This document shows, one piece after another, positions 27,631 through 34,914 of a stretch of DNA of 64,000 bases. Numbering within the stretch: the stretch's first letter is position 1; every line of letters begins with the position of its first letter. The notes under the pieces were generated by a model that had not been told where the DNA came from, ran no database searches, and worked only from the letters and a program-made list of their open reading frames with translations. A program made the translations under genes and the position numbers. Source of the stretch: an uncultured Acidobacteriota bacterium (lineage in GTDB: Bacteria; Acidobacteriota; Terriglobia; Terriglobales; Acidobacteriaceae); the NCBI GenBank assembly GCA_903832055.1, contig CAILAC010000016.1, positions 744,001-808,000 of the forward strand, read 5' to 3'.

Positions 27631-29019
27631 ATGGCCACCTCTTCCAGCTACGCATTAGACACCGGACTCCCCTCAAACGTTGCCGCCGAAAAAATGATCC
27701 TTGGCGCAATCCTCCTCGAGAACCAATCCCTCTCTGAAGCCGAAGAGAAACTCTCCCCCGAAGATTTCTCCCTCGACTCTCACCAGCGCATCTACCAGCG
27801 CATGACCGAGCTCGGCGGCACCGGCCACGCCGTCGATCTCGTCACCCTCGCCAACGAACTCGCCAAGTACAAAGAGATCGAGTCCGTCGGCGGCGTCGCC
27901 TACCTCGCCTCGCTCACTGAAGGACTCCCCCGCCGCCCCATCATTGACGAGTACATCCGCATCGTCAAAGACAAAAGCCTCCTCCGCCAGCTCATGCTCA
28001 TCTGCTCCGCCGCCATCGCCCGCGCCGCAGACCAGTCAGAAACCGCCCTCGACGTCCTCAACGCCGCCGAATCCCAGCTCATGGTCGTCGGCGAAAAATC
28101 CATCACCAAGGGCCTCGCCTCCCTTGAAGAAATCGTCGCCGGCTCCTTCGGCACCATTGACAACCTCTACAGTCAGGCCCGCGAAGTCACCGGCGTCGCC
28201 ACCCACTTCACTGAATTCGACAAAATGACCTCCGGCCTACAAAAAGGCGAACTGATCATCATCGCCGCCCGCCCCTCGATGGGTAAGACTGCGTGGGCCA
28301 TCAATATCGCGCAAAACGCCGCCATCAAAGGCAAAGCCGTCGTCGCCGTCTTCTCCCTCGAAATGTCCAAGGAAGCCCTCCTCCGCCGCATGCTCGCCTC
28401 CCAGGCCTGGGTCGATCAGCGCGCCCTCCAGACCGGCTTCCTCGGCCGCGCCGACCAGGAGAAACTCACCATCGCCCTCAGCGACCTCGTCGAATCCAAA
28501 ATCTTCATCGACGACACCCCCGGCATCTCACTCGCAGAAATGCGCGCCAAGACCCGCCGCCTCCGCCAAGCCAACGGTGGCCAGCTCGACCTCGTCCTCG
28601 TCGACTACCTCCAGCTCATGAGCGCCAGCCTCCCCTCCCAGGGCGGCAAACGCCACGAAAACCGCACGCAAGAGGTCTCCGCCATCTCCCGCGGCCTCAA
28701 AGCCCTCGCCAAAGAGATGGAAGTACCCGTCATCGCCCTCTCCCAGCTCTCCCGCGCCTCCGAACGCCGCGGCGACGACAAAAAACCCCTCCTCAGCGAC
28801 CTCCGCGAATCAGGCTCCATCGAACAGGACGCCGACGTCGTCGCCTTCATCCACCGCGAACCCTACTACAACCGCGACCAGGAAATGACCGACGCCGAAA
28901 AAGCCCAGGCAGAAATCATCATCGCCAAACAAAGAAACGGCCCCACCGGCTCCATCAACTTAGCGTTCCTCTCCAAATACACCTGCTTCGTAGACCTCGA
29001 CACCCAACACGCCGAGTAG
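27631..29019 (+). CDS. dnaB: Replicative DNA helicase
   Basis: A 462-residue hexameric helicase: the N-terminal DnaB domain (PSNVAAEKMILGAILLENQ onward), a linker, and a RecA-like motor with Walker A ARPSMGKTAWA near residue 214 and Walker B LVLVDYLQLM near 325. DnaB unwinds DNA at the fork and recruits primase. Length is normal and no intein is present. It is alone here, without rpsF/rpsR/rplI neighbours, and is followed by a repeat-rich intergenic island. Confidence 0.95.
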   Translation: MATSSSYALDTGLPSNVAAEKMILGAILLENQSLSEAEEKLSPEDFSLDSHQRIYQRMTELGGTGHAVDLVTLANELAKYKEIESVGGVAYLASLTEGLPRRPIIDEYIRIVKDKSLLRQLMLICSAAIARAADQSETALDVLNAAESQLMVVGEKSITKGLASLEEIVAGSFGTIDNLYSQAREVTGVATHFTEFDKMTSGLQKGELIIIAARPSMGKTAWAINIAQNAAIKGKAVVAVFSLEMSKEALLRRMLASQAWVDQRALQTGFLGRADQEKLTIALSDLVESKIFIDDTPGISLAEMRAKTRRLRQANGGQLDLVLVDYLQLMSASLPSQGGKRHENRTQEVSAISRGLKALAKEMEVPVIALSQLSRASERRGDDKKPLLSDLRESGSIEQDADVVAFIHREPYYNRDQEMTDAEKAQAEIIIAKQRNGPTGSINLAFLSKYTCFVDLDTQHAE

Positions 29020-29040
29020 TAACCAGGCTTAGTGATCAGG

Positions 29041-29160
29041 CCGGGTGCCCCCGGTCTCGCCCTTGAGACCGGGGCTTCTCAAAGCCTGGTCACTCCCCTA
29101 CCCCCAAAAACCAAGCCGGGTGCCCCATCCTTGCCGCAGCCCCTCCGCGGCTAGGGTGGG
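29041..29160 (+). repeat. Head-block repeats (GGGTGCCCC family), two adjacent copies
   Basis: Copy one (29041-29095) contains GGGTGCCCCCGGTCTCGCCC and a hairpin made by CCGGTCTC / GAGACCGG. Copy two (29114-29160) begins GCCGGGTGCCCCATCC and contains CCGCGG. Copy one is nearly identical to the beginning of the long element at 30057 and related to the inverted element ending at 61265. Both lie between dnaB and a low-GC orphan gene. Confidence 0.75.
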
Positions 29161-29201
29161 AAGTACAAATGTACGTTCGAAGTTGCCCTTGCCTTTTTGG
29201 T

Positions 29202-29336
29202 TGTCATTCCCGAAGGGAATCTGCTGTAGTTTTGCCCTCGCCTTTGCCTTTCTGTCTGTCATTCCCGAAGGGAATCTGCTTCTGCTGTTGCTTCTGCCTT
29301 GGCCTTTCCGTCTGTCATTCCCGAAGGGAATCTGCT
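29202..29336 (+). repeat. Three tandem REP-like palindromes
   Basis: Identical palindromic cores (TGTCATTCCCGAAGGGAATC plus TGCT) start at 29202, 29257 and 29313, a period of 55-56 bp. They are separated by pyrimidine-rich spacers built from TTGCCC/TTGCCT hexamers. Read on the minus strand the units encode QIPFGND-like peptides, the same peptide found in the tail of the GIY-YIG protein at 57.7 kb. Confidence 0.88.
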
Positions 29337-29389
29337 GTTCACATCCCCGTAATTCACCCAACAGGCCATCGAACATATGCTTCGTAACA

Positions 29390-29449
29390 AGGGCACGGCT
29401 TCAGCCGGGCCAAAGAATCACAAGAAAAGACAAGGCTTCAGCCCCTGCC
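29390..29449 (+). repeat. Paired GGCTTCAGCC motifs
   Basis: Two copies of GGCTTCAGCC (29397-29406 and 29434-29443), each an imperfect palindrome, about 37 bp apart. They add a further short repeat type to the island upstream of the orphan gene; no other copy was noticed in the window. Confidence 0.5.
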
Positions 29450-29548
29450 AAGTTCGGATTGCCTCGAAGAACTTTGTAGGCGGTGTATGGTCTTTCTATA
29501 GAGCGATCGATGAACTGGACGCGTAAGTCGTCCATCGGAGGAAAATAA

Positions 29549-30019
29549 TTGCGCTTCTTGGGATTGCTGTGCTGGTTCCTGACGCTCGGGGTGCTTTGCC
29601 CTCAACCTAAGGTGATGGCTCAAGACCTGAAGGTACTCGTGCTGGACGCATTAAATGGAAAACCACAAGCGGCAGTGCAGGTTCACTATATTTGCACGGG
29701 TAAAATCCCTCCTACGCCTTCCAGGTCGGTTAAGCCTGTGTTCACAAACTCAGAAGGACTGGCTACGATTTCGAATATCTGCAGCAATGAAGAGGAGATC
29801 GAACTCTCAATTTTTGCTCCTGAACCAAAGGAGCAATGCGGCGGTACGACTTCATTCACACTCAAAGAGCTTTTATCTGTAGGAATCGTAAGTAAACCTG
29901 ATTCTGATGGTGGAATCTGGTGTCCTACTAAAGTGAGCAAGAAGCTCAAACCTATGCCAGGGCAAGTGATAGTGTTCGTCAAGAAACCTACGTGGTGGCA
30001 GTCTCACATCGCAGGGTGA
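29549..30019 (+). CDS. Low-GC exported orphan protein with carboxypeptidase-regulatory-like fold
   Basis: A 156-residue protein starting at TTG 29549, with GGAGGAAAATAA directly upstream. A signal peptide (LGLLCWFLTLGVLCPQPKVMAQ) is followed by one beta-sandwich-like domain with VLDALNGKPQAAVQVHY and FTNSEGLATI, resembling carboxypeptidase-regulatory/Ig-type domains, and several cysteines that may pair. No specific family is recognised. GC content (about 47-50 percent) and strand skew (G above C on +) differ from all neighbours, and it sits between two head-type repeats, so it looks recently acquired. Confidence 0.65.
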   Translation: MRFLGLLCWFLTLGVLCPQPKVMAQDLKVLVLDALNGKPQAAVQVHYICTGKIPPTPSRSVKPVFTNSEGLATISNICSNEEEIELSIFAPEPKEQCGGTTSFTLKELLSVGIVSKPDSDGGIWCPTKVSKKLKPMPGQVIVFVKKPTWWQSHIAG

Positions 30020-30056
30020 CATTTCGTTGAGGGGCTACATCGATGACGGGTCAGCG

Positions 30057-30346
30057 GCCGGGTGCCCCCGGTCTCGCCCTTGAGACCGGGGTTTCACAAA
30101 TCCCGATCATTCCCCAGCCCCAAACAATCCAAGCCTCACTTGCCGAAAATTATCCCCTCAAAGCACACAATCATTAGAAGCAGCTAACCCGGCACCCCCA
30201 CAGGACTCCGAAGGATACCCTCACAAACCACTCAACTCAACCAAATAATGAAATGGCAAATTGCAATAAATCCACCCCACAAAACAGGTATCCCCTCCCC
30301 CCCCCCTCAATATTTTCTGCAGCTTCCATTAATTAAGTGGTAAACA
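30057..30346 (+). repeat. Long conserved intergenic element, copy A
   Basis: A roughly 290-bp noncoding element beginning GCCGGGTGCCCCC and ending TTAAGTGGTAAACA. Internal landmarks are GAGACCGGGG, AATTATCCCC, AAATTGCAATAA, ACAGGTATCCCC, a run of ten C and AATATTTT. The same landmarks in the same order occur on the minus strand at 61265-61038. Copy A starts 38 bp after the orphan gene stop, in the same orientation. Confidence 0.8.
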
Positions 30347-30501
30347 TAGCGAGAGCCAGCCAATGAAGGCAAATTTAGCCGCTCAAATGCACCCGGAACT
30401 CCCCATCTGGCCGCATTGCGCACATAATAGAGCGGTCGTTCTCGCCCTATCATCCCGCGAAGTAAGTGCATGGATTCGCCCGTTCACAGCTAAGTTAAAT
30501 C

Positions 30502-30558
30502 GGTTTATTCCAGATAAATAAACCTATCTATTGAGTACCGTATTGAGAAACGCGGTAC
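30502..30558. promoter_or_regulatory. Two inverted repeats upstream of the DUF2934 gene
   Basis: GGTTTATT (30502-30509) pairs with AATAAACC (30517-30524), and GTACCG (30535-30540) pairs with CGGTAC (30553-30558). A TTGACA hexamer follows at 30585-30590 with a weak TATACA 14 bp later. They may be operators or a leader hairpin for the gene starting at 30655. Confidence 0.35.
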
Positions 30559-30654
30559 CCCAATCAAAATAAGTGTTCCCATTATTGACAATCTTCCGTA
30601 TTCTTATACAAGATGCCACCGAAGGTCGTGGCCATTACAACCAAGGAGATTTCT

Positions 30655-30885
30655 ATGGCAGTGACTGTAAAGAAGACCAAGGCCCCCGCAAAGCCCAAGA
30701 CAGCTGCGACTAAGACTACTGCGACTAAGAAAAATACAATTCATGAAGTTGCAAAGATAGCCGCCCCTTCGCGCGAAGCAATCGAGCAGCTTGCCCGCAC
30801 CTATTGGGCTGAGCGCGGCTGGCAAGACGGATTCGCCGAGCAGGATTGGCTCCGCGCCGAGCAGACCCTTTCGCAGGCTTCCTAG
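30655..30885 (+). CDS. Small DUF2934 protein with lysine-rich tail
   Basis: 76 residues from the ATG at 30655 (AAGGAG 7 bp upstream; an earlier in-frame ATG at 30613 lacks one). A Lys/Ala/Thr/Pro-rich N-terminal tail (residues 5-27) resembles histone H1 tails. The C-terminal half, IEQLARTYWAERGWQDGFAEQDWLRAE, is the DUF2934 signature. The function of DUF2934 is unknown; the basic tail suggests nucleic-acid contact. It is monocistronic, with A/T-rich upstream DNA. Confidence 0.8.
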   Translation: MAVTVKKTKAPAKPKTAATKTTATKKNTIHEVAKIAAPSREAIEQLARTYWAERGWQDGFAEQDWLRAEQTLSQAS

Positions 30886-30984
30886 TCAGCATTCTTAGCT
30901 GGAATAGTTTCAGCTCATAACTCATTTCTACCTGCGCAAATTCCTGGAAGAGTTATTTCTCCAGAACGAGCCCCCGCGTCGCCA

Positions 30985-31794
30985 CTAACCCTGCAGTAAC
31001 AACTGCAAGGCCTCGCGGGCATTTTGCAGGCAGGCCCGCGCCTCATCCTCTGAGAGCAGTCCCTGATGGACTGCTTTCTTGCCAATGTCGTTGACCTGGT
31101 TGGCAAGCCGCGGAAAATCAGGTGCAATGCCCGTTGCCAGCAGGTTGTTATTCACCTCATGCAGCAGATTGCCCAGCGTCGCCGCGTTCCGGTAGCGCGA
31201 ACGGATCAGCTTGCGCAGCGGCTCAGGCAGCTTCTGCTTGATCGCCTCCTCCAGCACGCTGCGGCACATCACTGCGCACGCCGTAAACAGCGCAAAGAAG
31301 TAGCACCGCGTAGCCTCATCCAGATAGCGGTCCGCGTCCTCTGAAGAAGGGCTCGCCACCACGCATTCGCGCAGATGCGTAGCCCGCGCCACAGCTGGCT
31401 CAATGAGATCCAGAAACTCGGCCGCCACCGCCGCCCGCAGCAGGTCATTCTGCCGCGAATCGAGCGCCCGCTGGATCGACTTCCACGCCGGGGCGTGGCC
31501 GTTTCCCGCTTGCTGCAATCGTGTCAGAGAGGTCAGCCGCTGGCGCGCATGCTGGATGAAGCCATGCTGCATCTCATGCGCCAGATGCTCCCACTCTTCC
31601 ACAAACCCATTTGCATCTCGTTCATACCGCTCCCAGAGCTCGTCGTATACGACTGCCGGAAGCACTTCCTTGAGCTGCGCAAAACGCTCGGTGCGCGCCA
31701 GCTCCGCAATGGCCATGGAAAATTCCCGCCCTGGCGCGTTCTCATCCGCCATCTTGAGCAGCAACTCACTCAGTCGGTCAATTTCGATGGCCAT
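30985..31794 (-). CDS. Protein with C-terminal DUF4145/HEPN-like domain
   Basis: About 269 residues from the ATG at 31794. The N-terminal half is helical and acidic without a known motif. The C-terminal half, with CYFFALFTACAVMCRSVLEEAIKQ and LANQVNDIGKKAVHQGLLSEDEARA, has the helical arrangement of DUF4145, a HEPN relative. HEPN domains are often RNases or nucleotidyl-binding modules in defence systems, but the canonical RxxxxH is not evident here. It has no nuclease, helicase or toxin partner beside it. It is the last gene before the composition switch at 31.85 kb. Confidence 0.55.
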   Translation of the reverse strand: MAIEIDRLSELLLKMADENAPGREFSMAIAELARTERFAQLKEVLPAVVYDELWERYERDANGFVEEWEHLAHEMQHGFIQHARQRLTSLTRLQQAGNGHAPAWKSIQRALDSRQNDLLRAAVAAEFLDLIEPAVARATHLRECVVASPSSEDADRYLDEATRCYFFALFTACAVMCRSVLEEAIKQKLPEPLRKLIRSRYRNAATLGNLLHEVNNNLLATGIAPDFPRLANQVNDIGKKAVHQGLLSEDEARACLQNAREALQLLLQG

Positions 31795-31940
31795 TCCGCT
31801 TTGCCTCTCCCACGCGCAGAGCCACAACCAAACTCAACCCTCAGTCTAGGCATGAAATGGCAGATATAGGCGCGGCGGCGGCGGCAAATAGGCGAGCGCG
31901 ATACCGGAACGGGAAGGCTGGTGCCGCTGCCGATTCAGGA
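31795..31940. other. Point of abrupt GC-skew inversion
   Basis: Hand counts on the + strand: 31741-31800 has 21 C and 11 G, 31801-31860 has 22 C and 11 G, 31861-31920 has 26 G and 14 C, 31981-32040 has 29 G and 13 C. The genes on both sides run on the same (minus) strand, so coding direction does not explain it. The change from C-rich to G-rich along the + strand is the polarity of a replication origin; no DnaA boxes were found. It may instead be a rearrangement or assembly junction. Confidence 0.6.
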
Positions 31941-32345
31941 CTACTGGGGCGCTACGAGAGCTACGAGGTCAATTTCGATAAGTACGTCTTTGGGCAGGCG
32001 GGAGACTTCGACGGTGGTGCGGGCTGGCGGCTGGGTGCCGGGGCTGGCGAGGTGTTCGGCGTAGACGGCATTCATGGCGGCGAAGTCGTTGAAGTCTTTG
32101 AGGAAGACGGTGGCTTTGACGACCTGGGCGAGGCTGCTTCCGGCGGCTTCGAGGATTGCTTTTAGATTGAGCAGGACGCGCTGGGATTGTTCGGTTATGC
32201 CGCCGGGAACAACCTGCTGGGTTTCCGGGTCGAGTGCGATCTGGCCGGAGGTGAAAAGGAGGTTGCCGACGCGTACGGCCTGGGAGTAGGGGCCGATGGC
32301 CAGGGGTGCTTCGTTGGTGGAGATGATGGTGCGGGCTTCGCTCAT
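31941..32345 (-). CDS. ridA: RidA-family enamine/imine deaminase
   Basis: A 134-residue protein with the RidA/YjgF pattern: [12 protein letters not shown] at the N-terminus, [35 protein letters not shown] and [20 protein letters not shown], including the arginine and glutamate of the active site. RidA hydrolyses 2-aminoacrylate and other reactive enamines made by PLP enzymes. It is a single gene, divergent from a small membrane protein gene, and its 3-prime end lies beside the composition switch. Confidence 0.93.
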   Translation of the reverse strand: MSEARTIISTNEAPLAIGPYSQAVRVGNLLFTSGQIALDPETQQVVPGGITEQSQRVLLNLKAILEAAGSSLAQVVKATVFLKDFNDFAAMNAVYAEHLASPGTQPPARTTVEVSRLPKDVLIEIDLVALVAPQ

Positions 32346-32380
32346 GGAATTGATTGTAGCTGGAGCGTGGAGCGGAGGAT

Positions 32381-32396
32381 TGTTACGCGTGTAACA
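32381..32396. promoter_or_regulatory. Candidate operator between ridA and a membrane protein gene
   Basis: A 16-bp inverted repeat TGTTAC-GCGT-GTAACA in the short divergent promoter region. The size and symmetry suit a dimeric repressor, but no regulator gene is adjacent. Confidence 0.35.
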
Positions 32397-32398
32397 TT

Positions 32399-32692
32399 TT
32401 GGGTTCTGAGATGGGAGCGAAAATCGTCAAGGGAATTTGTTGGGTGTGGTTCATTTTGTTGGCGTTGCAGTTGCGGGAATTGACGGGTTTTGTGCATTGG
32501 GAATGGGTTCGCGTGGAACATAGCATTTTTGCTAGTTTTTGGGCGTTTCGGCCGGGGTCATTGCTTCACGTGAGGCGGGTGCCTCTGCGGGCTGGGGCGC
32601 CGCCATATCTTTCAGGGCTGATTCCGGGGATGATTGGTGTGGGTTTGCTGGTGTGTGCGATGTGGTTTGCCCCGAAACCGGGGGCTGAGTAA
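32399..32692 (+). CDS. Small membrane protein
   Basis: 97 residues from a TTG at 32399 (or 93 from ATG at 32411). It has two hydrophobic segments ([16 protein letters not shown] and [18 protein letters not shown]), suggesting two membrane helices. No family is recognised. Support comes from a strong intrinsic terminator starting 43 bp after its stop and from the divergent promoter-like region upstream; no clear ribosome-binding site is visible. Confidence 0.5.
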   Translation: MGSEMGAKIVKGICWVWFILLALQLRELTGFVHWEWVRVEHSIFASFWAFRPGSLLHVRRVPLRAGAPPYLSGLIPGMIGVGLLVCAMWFAPKPGAE

Positions 32693-32734
32693 AGGACTTC
32701 GAGGAGCGAACGAAATCAGTTCAGAGCTGAGAGA

Positions 32735-32773
32735 GCCCCATCCAGCCGTTGCAGGCTGAATGGGGCCTTTTTT
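32735..32773 (+). terminator. Intrinsic terminator (+ strand)
   Basis: The stem GCCCCATCCAGCC / GGCTGAATGGGGC with one mismatch and a 6-nt loop is followed by a run of six T. It lies downstream of the small membrane protein gene and converges on the FecR-like gene. Confidence 0.8.
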
Positions 32774-32791
32774 GCGGCATTCGTAGTTGGA

Positions 32792-34753
32792 TTACTCCGG
32801 CTTGGGAGGCGGAATCTTCTTGGGATCCGGCTTCTTGGTGTCTGCGGCCGGAGGTACGGGCCGGGAGGACGGCGGCGGAGCCGGGTGCGCGGCGGGAGGA
32901 AGTGGTTCAGCCTGCTGAGGCCGCACAACTGGCGGTGGTATGGGGCGGGGTGCCGGCTGCGGCGTGGGCTGAGCTGCCGATGGCGGAGGAGTTGGGCGAG
33001 GCGCAGGCATCGGCTGTTGGGCCGGGGGTGTTGGCCGGGGCTGCATGGTCTGCGCAGGAGGCGCCGGGTGGACCACGTTTGGTTGGATGTTCTGAGCCGG
33101 AGGTGCCGGACGGACAACGTTTGGCTGCATCGGTGCAGGAGGCGTGGAGCGGACCGGCTCTGTGGGCACCTTTGCAGCTGGAGGAGTAGCAGCAGGAATG
33201 CTGGGGTGACCGGGCAGCGGCGTTGGGGGAGCAGTTGGCTTGCCGACCACAGGAGTGCTGATTGGCGCGTGATTTGGAAGCGGTTTAACTGCAACTGGAG
33301 GTGTGGCCTTGACCGGGACAGGCGCCGGCTTGGCATTGGGGGCTGCGGGCGCTTGCTGGCCCTGGTGATTGATCAAAACGGGGCGAGCAACGGGAGCACT
33401 GACGGGCTTGGCTACCGGGTGGAGAATTACAGGCTGCGTAGGCATTTTAACGACGGGCGCCTCGGCCTGGATATGCTCAATCTGCCTTGGATCCACCTTG
33501 ACAGCAACAGCCTTGGCGCTGTGTCCGGCGGCCATGTCTTCCGACTTCATGGCGGTAGCGGCGGTGCGGTTGACGTAGGTGATGTTTGTAACGTTGGTGA
33601 TGTTGGTGACGTTGTTGGTGATGTAGGTGTTCTGGATGTGAACGTCTCTGGACTCATGAATATTGGTCTGGTTGATGCGATTGACGTATTCAGGACTCGC
33701 GGGATACCAGGGATGGTAGGCTTCGCCGGGGCCCAGGGGCACCCAAACGGAGAGGCCGAATCCGCCGATGTGAATACCGCCTGCGAAGACTACCTGTGCA
33801 GGTGACCAGACAGGGTGAGCTTCGCGTGCGCCAGGAATCCAGCCCCAGCGACCGTTGATCTGCACCCAGCGACCATAGTGGAAGGGAGCTGCGCCCCAGG
33901 GTTCATCGGCGACCCAGGTCGGTCCATAGTGGGGACGGTTGACCCAGTGTCCATTGTGGTAGGGTGCCCAGCCACGGTCGACGTGGGGGAACCAGATCGG
34001 GCCGTAGTTTGATTCCGGCTGCCAGTCGCCGTTGTCGTCGAGATCTTCGTAGCCTTCCATCTCAGTACTCACGTAGCGGGAAGAGCGGGACTGGTAACGA
34101 TGGGCTTCGATTCCGCCGCTCCAATGCTGAAACTCATCATCGATGCCGGCCTCAACGTACTGGGAGGTAACGGGATTCGTCCCGCTGAGCTGAATGGCCT
34201 GGCCGGAGCCGAGCTCGAGGGCGAAGCCTCCAGCACCGTTGATTTCGACCGGAGTATCGCTGCGGCTGTTGGTGATAACGGTGGCCTGCTGGTCGGGATA
34301 AATGTCAACTCGGAATCCTCCGCGTCCGGCAAGGGTTACGCCGCCATTCGGGGTGCTGACAAAAAGAGACTGCCCCTGCATGAAACCATCGCTGAAGACG
34401 TTCACAGTCCCTTGCGCGACGCCGATTTCGACTCCCTGCTGGTTGACATTGGTGAGGGTTACGTCGGAATTGGGTCCGAAGAATGCGCGGACGCGGCCAA
34501 CCTGGATTTCACCCTGAGCGCGCTGGTCGGTGTAGATGCGATCGCCTGATCCGACGGGTTCATTGGGCTCGGCCTGGCCCCAGTTGTCAGCGCCGTATGG
34601 CTGAATGGAGACATTGCCTTCGAGGTGTGCGAGTCTGCCTGAGCCCGGCGGTGGATCATCCTGGGCGCGCAAGGGGGTTACAGCGAGCGTCATAGCGGCG
34701 AGCGCGCCGGCGATGAGCAAAGAGCGGGAGAGCGATAAAGAATTCAGTTGCAT
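32792..34753 (-). CDS. Exported FecR/DUF6600-type protein with proline-rich tail
   Basis: About 653 residues from the ATG at 34753 (GAGGAACG upstream; a longer frame begins at 34837). A signal peptide (LSRSLLIAGALAAMTLAVTPLRAQ) is followed by a FecR-like beta domain (residues about 35-210, with LEGNVSIQPYG and VNVFSDGFMQG), then W/H/G-rich DUF6600-type repeats (WAPYHNGHWVN, PFHYGRWVQINGRWGWIPG), a stretch rich in Asn/Thr/Val, and a roughly 200-residue Pro/Ala/Gln tail with repeated PAPPAQ motifs. It is likely periplasmic or cell-envelope-associated; the role is unknown. A sigma/anti-sigma partner for the FecR module is absent. Confidence 0.75.
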   Translation of the reverse strand: MQLNSLSLSRSLLIAGALAAMTLAVTPLRAQDDPPPGSGRLAHLEGNVSIQPYGADNWGQAEPNEPVGSGDRIYTDQRAQGEIQVGRVRAFFGPNSDVTLTNVNQQGVEIGVAQGTVNVFSDGFMQGQSLFVSTPNGGVTLAGRGGFRVDIYPDQQATVITNSRSDTPVEINGAGGFALELGSGQAIQLSGTNPVTSQYVEAGIDDEFQHWSGGIEAHRYQSRSSRYVSTEMEGYEDLDDNGDWQPESNYGPIWFPHVDRGWAPYHNGHWVNRPHYGPTWVADEPWGAAPFHYGRWVQINGRWGWIPGAREAHPVWSPAQVVFAGGIHIGGFGLSVWVPLGPGEAYHPWYPASPEYVNRINQTNIHESRDVHIQNTYITNNVTNITNVTNITYVNRTAATAMKSEDMAAGHSAKAVAVKVDPRQIEHIQAEAPVVKMPTQPVILHPVAKPVSAPVARPVLINHQGQQAPAAPNAKPAPVPVKATPPVAVKPLPNHAPISTPVVGKPTAPPTPLPGHPSIPAATPPAAKVPTEPVRSTPPAPMQPNVVRPAPPAQNIQPNVVHPAPPAQTMQPRPTPPAQQPMPAPRPTPPPSAAQPTPQPAPRPIPPPVVRPQQAEPLPPAAHPAPPPSSRPVPPAADTKKPDPKKIPPPKPE

Positions 34754-34914
34754 CGGTCGTTCCTCCAGACAGGTCGTCAAAAGCCTGTTCTGTCGTTCAG
34801 GTAAGATACTACTGGTCTGAAACACGGAAGAAAGCAAAAAGATGCACGAACAGCTAATTTTCGATGGAACGTCATCCTCGGGATTGGCGTATGTCTGAGA
34901 AGAGGGTGGAGATC

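Noticed and set aside
29202-29336. A CRISPR array
   Set aside because: Repeats are 24-bp palindromes with 31-32-bp hexamer-rich, mutually similar spacers, only three units are present and no cas genes are in the window.
30100-30620. A DnaA-box cluster supporting an origin
   Set aside because: Only weak matches (two or more mismatches to TTATCCACA) such as TTATCCCCT and TTATACAAG were found, not enough to claim an oriC.
30985-32345. A HEPN-based toxin-antitoxin or defence system around the DUF4145-like gene
   Set aside because: No MNT nucleotidyltransferase, nuclease or helicase gene is adjacent, the RxxxxH motif is not visible, and ridA is an ordinary housekeeping gene.
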